Below, one piece after another: positions 1 through 9,000 of a DNA stretch of 11,478 nt. Source of the DNA: Oceanospirillales bacterium (GTDB lineage: Bacteria > Pseudomonadota > Gammaproteobacteria > Xanthomonadales > SZUA-36); the NCBI GenBank assembly GCA_003232965.1, contig QIKG01000306.1:1-11478 (forward strand), read 5' to 3'. Position 1 is the stretch's first letter; each line of letters begins with the position of its first letter. Below the pieces are notes generated by a model. That model made no database searches and was not told where the DNA came from. It saw only the letters and a list, made by a program, of their open reading frames with translations. Position numbers and translations under genes: made by a program.

Positions 1-1
1 A

Positions 2-631
2 GCGAGCACTCAAACTTTGTTATCAATCTCTGCCTTTGGCAGCAAAGGAATATGGGGACGGCGTCCAGGCTGGGAACAAACTGTCCAAGCAGTAACGGGA
101 ATGCAAGCAGATTATGGAAAATCAGCCCCTGAGCTATTACCTGTACCTGTCAATGACTTATGTACCGGATTACTCGGCGCCTATGGAGCCCTCATGACTC
201 ATTTTAATGGAGGGGGGAAAGTCTCAACCTCCTTGACTGCAATCGCCACGTTTCTGCTAGCTCCGAGGCTACTCAATGGGATAGTGCCTGAAGATGGTTG
301 GAAAAAAGCTAGGGAGTGGGAATTTCACCACCAAAAGGATATTTCTAAACATGCTAATCTTAAGCAAGTGCTAGAGTCTTCATCCATTGTGAAAAGAACC
401 AAGGCAAAAAGTATTGGTGAATATACAGAAATTCAATCACCACTTTGCTTTTCTAGAACTAAAGAAATCGCATGGGGGGCAAAAGAACGCGGTTGGGCAA
501 CAAAAAAGTGGCTAGACAACCCGCCCCAACCTCCTGAGTTTAAGAAGCGAGATAGAGAGAACTCCCGAATCTACTGGTGGTTAAGTCGTATCCGTTGGAT
601 AATTACTTTAGTTTGGAGTCGTATTCGTTAG
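2..631 (+). CDS. CaiB/BaiF-type (class III) CoA-transferase, 5' end outside window
   Basis: Partial gene: the frame is open from the first bases of the window, so the N-terminal third or more is missing and the TTG at 17 is probably an internal Leu. Class III CoA-transferases move CoA between carboxylic acids through an aspartyl-CoA intermediate in the cytoplasm. Visible family hallmarks are SISAFGSKGIWGRRPGWEQ, then QAVTGMQADYG, then the VPVNDLCTGLLGAYGAL segment. Its Asp, at codon 155-157, sits where the family's catalytic Asp is expected (my inference from memory of the family). GGGKVSTSLTAIATFL follows and matches the usual G-G-V-x-SL region. The later part (SPLCFSRTKE, AKERGWATKKWL) resembles the family's C-terminal end. 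The last ~30 residues are unusually basic and Trp-rich (WWLSRIRWI, VWSRIR), which may be a lineage-specific tail. The substrate cannot be told. No downstream partner gene is intact. Confidence 0.8.
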   Translation, partial: ASTQTLLSISAFGSKGIWGRRPGWEQTVQAVTGMQADYGKSAPELLPVPVNDLCTGLLGAYGALMTHFNGGGKVSTSLTAIATFLLAPRLLNGIVPEDGWKKAREWEFHHQKDISKHANLKQVLESSSIVKRTKAKSIGEYTEIQSPLCFSRTKEIAWGAKERGWATKKWLDNPPQPPEFKKRDRENSRIYWWLSRIRWIITLVWSRIR

Positions 632-1007
632 AACATGATCAATATCACAATTTAGAGCGATATTGGACGTCATTCAGATAGGTTGAATAAGCTTTACTGA
701 TTTAGTGGGAGTGCTCATCTTATAATCAAGTTTCTTGTTTCACCTCATATCTTGTCCAAACTAGGTGTGATTTTGATGTTGCTGAACGTAAAGTTAGGGT
801 TAGCTATTACAAAACAGTTCCAGCCCCCCTGTGTCAGGATAGTTGTTCTCTTCGGGAGCAGCACAGTATCTTTCGCTCCGAACCTAGAGATTGAACGGAA
901 ATAGAAGCGTTATTGAGTGAGATCTAATCTCCAGCGCCCAAAAGATGAAATTTTATGCCGACTGGGCTGAAATACCGAGTTGAAAGGTTATTCAGTACTC
1001 GTCGATT
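632..1007. other. Gene-free stretch, no recognisable content
   Basis: About 375 bases between the CoA-transferase stop and the truncated monooxygenase. I read all six frames by eye and found no open frame with a recognisable protein motif. There is no tRNA-like cloverleaf and no stem followed by a T-run good enough to call a terminator. It lies beside two broken genes and may be degraded coding sequence, but nothing in it supports a specific origin. Confidence 0.5.
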
Positions 1008-1322
1008 TCATGGAAAAGGGCCTTTGTTCTTCCTATACCCTTCGCCTAATTTGTACTTGTCAATAATCAACCGAGTATAGTGTTCCAACTCTGATTGCTC
1101 GGCATACATTTGCGACCAGAGATAAGGCTTAAACGAGAAGGAATACAGTGGCGACTGTACATCAACAGCAGCACCGGGATATGAATTTTGACAGCAGGTG
1201 CCGCCCACAAAGTCACGCCTCTCAAGAATGATAAAGTCGCTGATGCCCTGCTTAAATAAATTGATGGCAGCACATTGCCCGCCAAAGTCGCTACCGATGA
1301 TAATAACTTTGTATTTTTTCAC
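1008..1322 (-). pseudogene. Truncated flavin-dependent monooxygenase (Baeyer-Villiger type), N-terminal stump
   Basis: About 104 residues read from a GTG at 1322. Flavin monooxygenases of this family oxidise ketones or similar substrates with NADPH and FAD and are normally about 500 residues long. The N-terminal part is clear: KYKVIIIGSDFGGQCAAINL is the FAD-binding Rossmann start, followed by FIILERRDFVGGTCCQNSYPG, AVDVQSPLYSFSF and SQMYAEQSELEHYTRLIIDKY. Homology stops at about residue 95. The last residues (YRKNKGPFP) do not look like the family and a stop follows, so most of the enzyme is absent. Two positions also look damaged: the Gly-rich loop reads GSDFGG where GxGxxG is expected, and GGTCCQN stands where the family normally has GGTW. 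There is no good ribosome site upstream. I judge it a dead remnant; a short unrelated protein using this frame is unlikely. Confidence 0.75.
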
Positions 1323-1409
1323 AACACTATTATAGTGCTCTTGCCGATTAGCTAGTGTAGCTGTTTAAGATACCAAATGATAGGCTGATTTGGAGTTAGC
1401 TGGTCGGCA

Positions 1410-1903
1410 TTAATCTTTGACTGGATCAACAAAGCGTATATTTGTCCGCCAGCCCTGACCCTCAACATTACCGTCAGTAACGAACCAGACCAGCAGTTGA
1501 TTACGCCAGTTTGTAAGTACTGGTGGTATCTCCGGGCCACTAAACCGACCGACGATATTTTCATGCGTTCCATTGCCATCAAAAAAATAAATGAAATCTG
1601 TTTTAGCCTGCGTATCAAACTCGACAAATTCCAGCTGAATAACTTTGCCTTCCGGTGCTGTAATTAACCACTTGCAATCACTGGCCGCAGAATATGTATT
1701 TTCGCCACTGCCATCTTCGAGAGAACCTTCTTCCGTAATTGTCTTTTCCCCACTGCAATACAGTGTGCTGAAGTTTATGGTTTCGATTTCATTTCATCAT
1801 CCCAGTGTATATCTGGCAAATCATCGGGATTACCCGCAATAACTTCAGGTCTTGAGCATAGGTTTTGCAGTTTATCACCGTTGTTGAAAACAGCTGACCA
1901 CAT
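1410..1903 (-). pseudogene. CUB-domain protein fragment, frameshifted
   Basis: Two minus-strand frames make one protein-like stretch. The first runs from ATG at 1903 (MWSAVFNNGDKLQNLCSRPE... DDLPDIHWDDE) to a TAA at 1777-1775. The second is open from 1793 to a TAA at 1412-1410 and contains no Met, Val or Leu codon near its beginning that would serve as a start. It encodes a good CUB domain: YCSGEKTITEEGS, then DCKWLITAPEGKVIQLEF, then TDFIYFFDGNG, GRFSGPEIPP, and LLVWFVTDGNVEGQGW. The order C...DCxWxIxAPxG...LxF...D...DG...G.FSG...V.F.TD....GW is the CUB pattern. CUB domains are extracellular beta-sandwich modules, usually attached to secreted enzymes. The two frames differ by one base and overlap at the repetitive GATGATGAAATGAAATC, a plausible slippage site. 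A stop lies just upstream of the ATG and no ribosome site is visible, so the 5' part may also be lost. Sequencing error is the alternative to a true pseudogene. Confidence 0.7.
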
Positions 1904-2125
1904 AATTTATAATTTTGAGTTGATCGCTTACAAGTTAAACAGATTTTCTTGAATATCAACTGCGTTCACCCTAATCAAAGCAAATTAAATAGTGGTTTTT
2001 CATCTACAGTGTTTTTTCTGATAAGAACCAAAAGACCGCACCGTTAGAGCCCGCGAGATGACAAATTTATGTTTATCACCTACACTTATATGCAGTCACA
2101 GACAAGTATAGGGAGTGTATCGGCC
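1904..2125. promoter_or_regulatory. AT-rich divergent intergenic region
   Basis: This 222-base AT-rich stretch separates the CUB fragment (read leftward) from the exported cysteine-rich protein (read rightward). It must hold the promoter for the latter if that gene is expressed. I looked for -35/-10 pairs and found only weak partial matches, so I do not place a promoter. The clear signal is a Shine-Dalgarno sequence GGGAG at 2111-2115, 10 bases before the ATG at 2126. Confidence 0.35.
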
Positions 2126-2716
2126 ATGAAAGCTGTTGTTATTTATACCCTTGTTGGGTTTTTGGTTCTTTTTTCAGTGCTCGCAAATGCAGATGAAAAC
2201 GAGCCAATGAGTACAGGTGTTAGTATCGCCAGTGTGGTTACAGCCGCTCAGCCAGGGCTCACAGTAGAGGGGGAAGTTCGCACGGTTGATGCGGCAACAA
2301 ACCCGCGTTTATGGGGCAAAGGCAGGCCAAATACAAAACGATACGGAACTACCGGCGAAGAATCAGGACTCTGTGCAGCGGGATCTATTGATTATGGGCT
2401 TTCTTTCAATACAGTGGATTGGGGGTCCGCTGCAGATGCTTGCCCTGCGGGTACTTGGGTCTGTAGCCGGGCGGACCTCGAATCGGGTGGCTCACTCAGT
2501 GTTTGTGATACAGCACGACCAGGAAATTCTGCTACTCAAATGACATGTGATGGCGTGGCACTGACTGCATCCAATTTAAATCATTGGGGGTGGTTAGCAG
2601 ATTCACACCTGTCTAGTGCGCTGAGCGGGTCTGCATTTGTTGAGTCAAATTTAGTTGCGGAGTTTTTGAACTGTCATTCGTTAGCGGTTTGGTGTTGTTC
2701 GCAAACAGCGCCTTAA
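2126..2716 (+). CDS. Exported cysteine-rich protein of unknown function
   Basis: I do not recognise this 196-residue protein. I chose the ATG at 2126 over an in-frame upstream ATG at 2069, because 2126 follows a GGGAG ribosome site at a 10-base spacing and puts a signal peptide at the N-terminus. That peptide is a Lys, a hydrophobic run (VVIYTLVGFLVLFSVL) and an A-N-A/D cleavage site after about residue 22. It has no lipobox Cys, so the mature protein of about 174 residues should be soluble in the periplasm or secreted. The mature part has eight cysteines, including ESGLCAAGS, ADACPAGTWVCSRADL, MTCDGV, FLNCHS and a C-terminal VWCCSQTAP. It is also rich in Trp, Gly and Ser. This pattern suggests a small disulfide-stabilised extracytoplasmic fold. 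It stands alone: the recC gene 113 bases downstream is unrelated. Confidence 0.7.
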   Translation: MKAVVIYTLVGFLVLFSVLANADENEPMSTGVSIASVVTAAQPGLTVEGEVRTVDAATNPRLWGKGRPNTKRYGTTGEESGLCAAGSIDYGLSFNTVDWGSAADACPAGTWVCSRADLESGGSLSVCDTARPGNSATQMTCDGVALTASNLNHWGWLADSHLSSALSGSAFVESNLVAEFLNCHSLAVWCCSQTAP

Positions 2717-2787
2717 TCAATTAAAGTGCTTGACTGCTGGACTAGCGTCATAGGAGCTTGTTTAAAGTTACTACAGATTAATTCGCA

Positions 2788-2808
2788 TATTCTCAATTTT
2801 TGAGAATA
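2788..2808. promoter_or_regulatory. Perfect 9-bp inverted repeat upstream of recC
   Basis: TATTCTCAA and TTGAGAATA form a perfect 9-base inverted repeat around a TTT spacer, ending 21 bases before the recC ATG. The dyad could be an operator for a dimeric repressor, or a weak hairpin in the leader. It is AT-rich, with only two G-C pairs per arm, and no T-run follows, so it is a poor terminator. It does not match the gammaproteobacterial LexA box (CTGT-N8-ACAG). No regulator is identified from the sequence. Confidence 0.4.
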
Positions 2809-2829
2809 GGATTAGGTACACTTGTCTTA

Positions 2830-5800
2830 ATGATAAGTTTACAGCAAAGTAATATTCTTGAAGTGCTTGCCGAGGGCCTAGCCACCCGTTTGGGAAATGC
2901 AGAAAGTGACCCGCTGAGCCCTCAGCAAATTGTTGTCCCAAATCCTGGCATGGGGCGCTGGTTATCGCACTATCTGGCTACGCGTAATGGGGTGGTTGCT
3001 AATCTGGAGTTACTTACACCCGGACCTTTTTTCTGGCGGGTGTTACGCGCCTGGCTTCCGGGGCAGGAACAATCCTTATTCGATTCCAGCAGCTTGCTCT
3101 GGCGAATTCACTCCAAATTACCAGGACTGCTCGAAAAACCCGCATTTTCGGAACTCAAACACTACATTAACAGCACTGATCCTGGCCTACGCTTGTTTCA
3201 ACTGTGCCAACGAATCGCCGATAGTTTTGACCAATACCTGGTGTACCGGCCGGAAATGGTGCTGGCATGGGAAGACGGCGAAGACTCCCACTGGCAGGCG
3301 TTACTTTGGCGCAGTCTAACTGAAGCAGAAAACAAACATCGCGCGCGTTTATTACAGCAACTGGCTATTGCAATGCAGCAATCTCCACGGCAATCGGAAT
3401 ACCTCCCCGAGCGAGTGAGTTTCTTTGGCTTAAACGCACTGGCACCGGTGTATATGGGGATTCTAAAACTACTGGGGCAGCACCTTGATATCAGCATCTC
3501 GCATCTCAACTTATCCGTAGACTATTGGGCTGATATCCGCAGTGAAAAATCCCAACTCAGGCGCGCCCGGGCTTTTGCTGAAGATGGCGACCCGTTTGCA
3601 GCATTTCTGGACCTGGGCAATCCCCTGTTAGCATCTATGGGGCATATCGGTCAGGCCTACCTTGATCAACTATTAGAATTGGATGCTACCGCTGAGGATG
3701 ATTTCCGCGAGCCTTTGGCCACGGGAATGCTTCATGCGGTGCAAAAAGATATCTTGAATCTGCAAGATGGCAGAGCCAGTAAGCGTGAATTCATTGAAGA
3801 GCCATGGCCATCCATTCAGCTACATGGCACGCATACGCCATGGCGTGAAGTCCAGGTTTTACATAACAATTTATTGCGTTGTTTTGATGCGATCGAAGAT
3901 CTAAAGCCTCGGGAAATATTGGTGATGGCGCCCAATATGGCAGCTTATGTACCACTGATCGAAGCGGTTTTTGAGAATGCGGAAAAGACACAAAAAATTC
4001 CTTTTAGTATTGCCGATCGTACCCACGGGACTGATAGTGCCTTGGCAGAGGCGGTTCGTTACTTACTAAAATTACCTGAAAGTCGCCTCAGTGCCAACGA
4101 TGTGTTGGCATTGCTAGAAGTAAAGGCGTTGCAACAGCAGTTTGGCTTTGAAACTCAAGATTTGCAGCGGGTTCGCTGTTGGGTACACGAAAGCGGTATT
4201 CGTTGGGCGGCTGATTCGGCCCACCGTGTTGATTTGGGCTTGCCGGGCGATGATGGCCTACACAGTTGGCAGTTTGGTTTGCAGCGTTTGTTCCTTGGTA
4301 TCGTCAGTCCGGTAGATGCCGAAGAATTGATGTATTCATCCCGGGTTCCGTATCTGGATGTGGAAAGTAACGAGTTACAAATAATCGCTGCCTTGCAAAG
4401 TTTGCTGGCGCGTCTGGATTACTGGCGCAAAGCACTTGTTGTAGACCGATCTTTGGAACATTGGCGTGCGGATCTATTGCGAATGTTTGCGCAGTTTTTT
4501 GGCCAGGGTAATGACGAGGATAGTGATTTGTTCAGGCTGCTCTCTGGATCCTTGGACCAATGCCTGAATGAAGCAGAGCAGGGTGGCTTTAATAGTAAGT
4601 TGTCGCTATCGGTAGTCCGTCAGTTGTTAAACGAAAGCTTGGATGATGCCAGCAATGCAACGGGTTTTTTACACGGCGGGGTAACGTTTAGTAATTTAAT
4701 TCCTATGCGTAGCCTGCCGTTTCGGGTTATCTATATGTTGGGCATGAACGAGGCCGACTTCCCGCGTCGGCAACCAGTAAATGCTTTTGACCTAATGCGA
4801 GAAAACCCTCAGCGTGGGGATCGTTCACGTCGCCTGGACGACCGTTATATTTTTCTAGAATCGGTGTGTTCAGCCAGGGATTGTTTATTTATAAGCTACC
4901 AAAGTCGGAATGTGCGTACAGACAAGCAAAGCCTGCCGGCTGAAACCATCAATGAACTTATGAGTTATCTTGATGCTTGTTACCCAGGTGCAAGCCCAGC
5001 TTTGTCAGAGCAACTTTTCACACAACATCCGCTACAGCCATTTAACCCCGGTTATTTCAATCCAGGACAGCCTGAGCTTTTCAGTTACGATAAAAGTTGG
5101 GCAATTCAACTAGGCAATACATCAACACAGGCATTTTATCCGGGAGATGAAGAGGTAGTACTCGAAGTGCCGGATGGCATAATCGATGTTCGGCTTGATG
5201 AATTGATTCGGTTTTTCAAAAACCCGGCGGCTGCCTATTTACGCCAGCAACTGGGTATGCGCTTGCCTGCCGAAGGCGATATTATTCAAGATCAGGAGCC
5301 GTTCAAACTTGACTACCTTGAAGATTGGAAACTTAAAGCGGATGTTTTAGAAAATCAGCTTAGTGGTCAATCAGAAGAGTTGGCGTTTAAGTTATACCGG
5401 GGTAGCGGTCGCTTACCACACGGTTTATCCGCAGAAATCGTATCTGCAAACACGTCTAAGGCAGTCACTAAGGTGTATCAAAAGTTAGCCCCGTTGTTGG
5501 CCGAAAGACCTGCGGTTGCACCCCTGCCTATCGATATCATCATTGGACGCTATCATCTTAGTGGTGAAATTCAACCGTTTAACGCCACTGGAGTGATTGC
5601 CTATCGGGTAGGGAAATTACGCCCAGTTGACCGCCTGTCGCTATGGATTCAGCATTTACTGGTAGCGATAAGTTTGCCGGAATCGGGTCAAAGTGTAATC
5701 TTGGCGGATAATGAAATTATGTATTTGAAACCATTGAATGCCACCGCAGCAAAAAAATTCTTACTCATCTTGCTGGATGATTACGCCAGTGGCTTGCAAA

Positions 5801-6021
5801 AACCTTTACCCTTTTTCCCCAAAACCAGTTGGGCCTGCTGCAATGAGGATAAAAACTGGCGGCTAAAGTGGCTAGGTTCAGATTATTCTGGTAGTCCAGG
5901 TGAGCGTGAGGATAAAGCGATTGCGGTACTTTACCGTGATAGGGATCCTCTGGATCAGGAATTCCAAGCGCTAGCATGTCGAGTTTACCAACCCCTTGTT
6001 GATCATCAGGTGGAGGTGTAA
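2830..6021 (+). CDS. recC: RecBCD enzyme subunit RecC (Chi-scanning subunit)
   Basis: RecC of 1063 residues (E. coli 1122). In the RecBCD complex it holds RecB and RecD, splits the DNA ends and scans the 3' strand for Chi; it has inactive helicase-like and nuclease-like folds. The start follows the family: MISLQQSN aligns with the E. coli N-terminus, and IVVPNPGMGRWL (residues 34-45) matches ILVQSTGMAQWL. The best conserved block is GVTFSNLIPMRSLPF (617-631) with LGMNEADFPR, then GDRSRRLDDRYIFLE (from 663) and LFISYQSR. I prefer ATG 2830 to the in-frame TTG at 2800, because 2800 lies inside an inverted repeat and adds ten residues absent from the family. The ribosome site is weak (an AGGATTAGG stretch about 13 bases upstream). 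The TAA overlaps the recB ATG by one base, so translation is probably coupled. The frame is intact throughout. Confidence 0.95.
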   Translation: MISLQQSNILEVLAEGLATRLGNAESDPLSPQQIVVPNPGMGRWLSHYLATRNGVVANLELLTPGPFFWRVLRAWLPGQEQSLFDSSSLLWRIHSKLPGLLEKPAFSELKHYINSTDPGLRLFQLCQRIADSFDQYLVYRPEMVLAWEDGEDSHWQALLWRSLTEAENKHRARLLQQLAIAMQQSPRQSEYLPERVSFFGLNALAPVYMGILKLLGQHLDISISHLNLSVDYWADIRSEKSQLRRARAFAEDGDPFAAFLDLGNPLLASMGHIGQAYLDQLLELDATAEDDFREPLATGMLHAVQKDILNLQDGRASKREFIEEPWPSIQLHGTHTPWREVQVLHNNLLRCFDAIEDLKPREILVMAPNMAAYVPLIEAVFENAEKTQKIPFSIADRTHGTDSALAEAVRYLLKLPESRLSANDVLALLEVKALQQQFGFETQDLQRVRCWVHESGIRWAADSAHRVDLGLPGDDGLHSWQFGLQRLFLGIVSPVDAEELMYSSRVPYLDVESNELQIIAALQSLLARLDYWRKALVVDRSLEHWRADLLRMFAQFFGQGNDEDSDLFRLLSGSLDQCLNEAEQGGFNSKLSLSVVRQLLNESLDDASNATGFLHGGVTFSNLIPMRSLPFRVIYMLGMNEADFPRRQPVNAFDLMRENPQRGDRSRRLDDRYIFLESVCSARDCLFISYQSRNVRTDKQSLPAETINELMSYLDACYPGASPALSEQLFTQHPLQPFNPGYFNPGQPELFSYDKSWAIQLGNTSTQAFYPGDEEVVLEVPDGIIDVRLDELIRFFKNPAAAYLRQQLGMRLPAEGDIIQDQEPFKLDYLEDWKLKADVLENQLSGQSEELAFKLYRGSGRLPHGLSAEIVSANTSKAVTKVYQKLAPLLAERPAVAPLPIDIIIGRYHLSGEIQPFNATGVIAYRVGKLRPVDRLSLWIQHLLVAISLPESGQSVILADNEIMYLKPLNATAAKKFLLILLDDYASGLQKPLPFFPKTSWACCNEDKNWRLKWLGSDYSGSPGEREDKAIAVLYRDRDPLDQEFQALACRVYQPLVDHQVEV
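6012..6016 (+). promoter_or_regulatory. Ribosome binding site of recB inside recC
   Basis: GGAGG lies in the last codons of recC. Two tandem ATGs follow, at 6021 (4-base spacing) and 6024 (7-base spacing). The second has the better spacing, so translation may begin one residue later than the annotated start. The site and the one-base stop/start overlap indicate translational coupling of recB to recC. Confidence 0.6.
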
Positions 6022-9000
6022 TGATGCATTCGGGAAACTCAATAGGCGCAATGGTAGAGCTTGAACCCTATGCCATGCAGCTGGATAGTATTGCCCTGAT
6101 TGAGGCCAGCGCGGGGACCGGGAAAACTTACAATATCACTACTTTGTATCTGCGCCAATTGCTGGAAAAAGCCTTAACAGTAGAGCAAATTCTGGTGGTT
6201 ACCTTCACCAAAGATGCCACCGAAGAACTCCGTTTGCGAATTCGTTTACGGGTGCAACAAGCTTTGGCAATCTTGCAATCAACAGATCCGGCAGCCTGTT
6301 ATAAAGATGAGCCTAAACTGACCACTTGGCTAAAACAGCGCGAGGAATTTAAGAGCCTAGATGAAATACGCTTGCGGGCAGCAGTGGTCAGTATCGATGA
6401 AGCGGCGGTGTTTACGATTCACGGCTACTGTCAACGCATGTTGCAGGACAATGCCTTTGCCACTGGCATGGCTTTCGAGCTGAATTTTATAGAAGATGAA
6501 GACATGCTGCGCCAACAGGCAGCAGAAGATTGCTGGCGGCAATGGTTTGGAAATAAAAAGTCGAGCCTAATAATCAGCAAATTACTGATTGCACAGTGGA
6601 GCACGCCAGCTACCTTATTAACCGCAATCAACGAACATCTACAGCTCGATGAAGTGACGCTTTTGCCAATAACAAGGCCGGCTTCTCTCCTGGAAAAACA
6701 ACTGCAATTAGAAATCACTGGATTAAAAAGCCTGCACCAGGCACTGGTTAGTAGCTGGAAGCAAGAAGCTAGGCAAGTCGGTGAAATTTTGACAAAAGAT
6801 AGCGGCCTTAATCGCCAAAGCTACAATCAAAAAGCAGTAGAAAAAGCACTTAATTCTGTTGAAAATATTTGTGCGGCAAAAAACACGGCCAGCCGCTTAA
6901 ACATGGGCGAAAAATTTGAACTGCTGACTATCGAAAATATACAAGCAAAAATGAAAAAAGGCTTTGTTGCTCCGGAAAATTCGTTTTTTCAGATCTGTTC
7001 AAATTATCAACAACAAATTGAAGCAATTGACCAAATTGTGTCGGAGTATAAAACGGCTTTCCTGCTGGAAACCCGTGGTTTTATCAAGCAACACCTGAGC
7101 GAAGCTAAAAGAGCAGCCCAGCAGCTTTATTTTAACGACCTGTTGAGCGAACTGGATAATGCTTTACAAGGCGAGCAGGGCAAACAACTGGCACTTCAAT
7201 TGAGCGACCGCTATCCGGTTGCCATGATTGATGAGTTTCAGGATACCGATGCCGTTCAGTACCGTATTTTCAGCACAATATACGCGCAGGCGAACACTAC
7301 AGGCCTGTATCTTATCGGCGATCCCAAGCAAGCAATATACAGCTTTCGCGGCGGTGATATTTTTACCTATATGCAGGCGGCTAAAGACGCCGATCAACGC
7401 TACTCACTGGGGGTCAACTGGCGCTCCGGTAGCCGCCTTATTCAAGCAGTAAACTGCCTGTTTAGGCAACAGTCTCAGGCATTTATCCAGGATGCCATCC
7501 AGTACCAGCCGGTACAGCCCTCGCCACGGGCAGATATTGAATTGTTTAGCATTGATGGCGTAGAGCCAGCCCCCTTACTTGTCTGGAAACTGAAATCTAC
7601 CGAACAAAACTCCAAAAACGGTACTGTTCATATTGGTGCGGCCCGTGAGGAAGCGGCACGCTATTGTGCCAATCATATTCTGATGTTGCTGGATAAGTCG
7701 CGAAATGTGAAGATCGGCGAACGGTCTGTAGAGGCGCAGGATATTGCCGTGCTGGTGCGTAGTCATTTCCAGGCTGCCCTGGTGCAAAAAACATTACGCG
7801 CGAAAGGAATTAACAGCGTTACCCTTTCAGATAAAAGTGTGTTTGAAACCGAAGAAGCTAACGCTTTGCTGAATCTTTTGCAAAGTATTGAGCAATGTAA
7901 CGATAGTAAATTACTTCGTTTTGTTCTTGCTGGGCGTTTGTTTGGGTACAGCGCTCAGCAATTGCAGGCGTTAAATGAGAACGCCAGTGACTGGGAACAA
8001 CTGCAACAAGGCTTTTCTGATTGCCGTTATAGTTGGAAAAAACAGGGTTTTATGCAAGCCTTGCAACAACTGTTTGAACAGCAAAAAATGGCATCCCGCA
8101 TGCTCAGCCGGGCTGATGGAGAACGCTGTTTAACCAACTTCCTGCAACTGTTGGAGCTTTGCCAGCAAGCGTCCATTAGCCGTCCGGGAATCGAAGAATT
8201 GTTACGCTGGCTACTGGATGAAATTGAACACGCAAAGAGTGGAGGTGCCGCCAAACTACGCCTAGAAAGTGATGCAGGTTTGGTAAAAATAGTGACTATG
8301 CATTCCTCTAAGGGCCTGGAATATCCGGTTGTCTATATTCCTTTTCCATGGAGTCCACCCAGTTTGCCCATCCGTGGTAATGCTGTTTATTATCATGATG
8401 AAAACCAACTGCCTTGCCTCCAGTTTGCGGCTGATACCAAACAATTGGCGACTGCTAACCAGCTACGACTCAAAGAGTTAAGGGCGGAAGATGTACGCGT
8501 ATTTTATGTTGCGGTCACCCGTGCTGCAAAGCTTTGTGTGATGAGTATGGGTAAAATAAATACTGCAGATAAATCAGCCTTTGCCTGGTTATTGTTTCCT
8601 GGCGAAAACGCTGTAAGTAATATGGGTAAATGCAGCGAGGAGCAAATATTTTCCCGTCTGGATCAATTAGCCTCGGCGTCAGGTGGAAGCATTGAGGTGG
8701 ACGAACCACCAGCGGCGATGCCACAACTTCGCGCTTACAACACAAATACCATAAATTTACCCGTGGCCAAATTATTTAAAGCTAGTATCGAACAAAACTG
8801 GTGGGTGAATAGTTATTCCAGCCTAACCCGGGGGAAAACCAGTGAGCGGCCGGATTATGATGCCAGCAGTAGCAGCACTCTCGCCCCTGGCAGTGATAAA
8901 ATTCAAGCACTCCCTGCCGGCCCAGGTTTTGGCTTGTTTGTACATGAACTTTTAGAGCATTTGGATTTTGGCCAGTATGATGAAGCCAGTTTGGCAGAGC

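Noticed and set aside
838..890. Small hairpin-like stretch around CTCTTCGGGAGCAG.
   Set aside because: The stem is short and imperfect with no T-run or conserved RNA signature, so neither a terminator nor an RNA gene is supported.
1325..1337. CACTAT-T-ATAGTG palindrome containing a minus-strand TATAAT just upstream of the monooxygenase stump.
   Set aside because: No -35 box at a suitable distance, and the start would be only a few bases from the GTG; too short to call a promoter or operator.
1352..1627. Minus-strand open frame of 91 codons.
   Set aside because: It is an off-frame shadow of the CUB-domain frame on the same strand and shows no protein-like motif.
1645..1842. Plus-strand open frame of 65 codons.
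   Set aside because: It is antisense to the CUB fragment and has no ribosome site or recognisable motif.
2800..2829. TTG at 2800 as an earlier recC start.
   Set aside because: It adds ten residues not found in the family and lies within an inverted repeat; ATG 2830 gives the family N-terminus.
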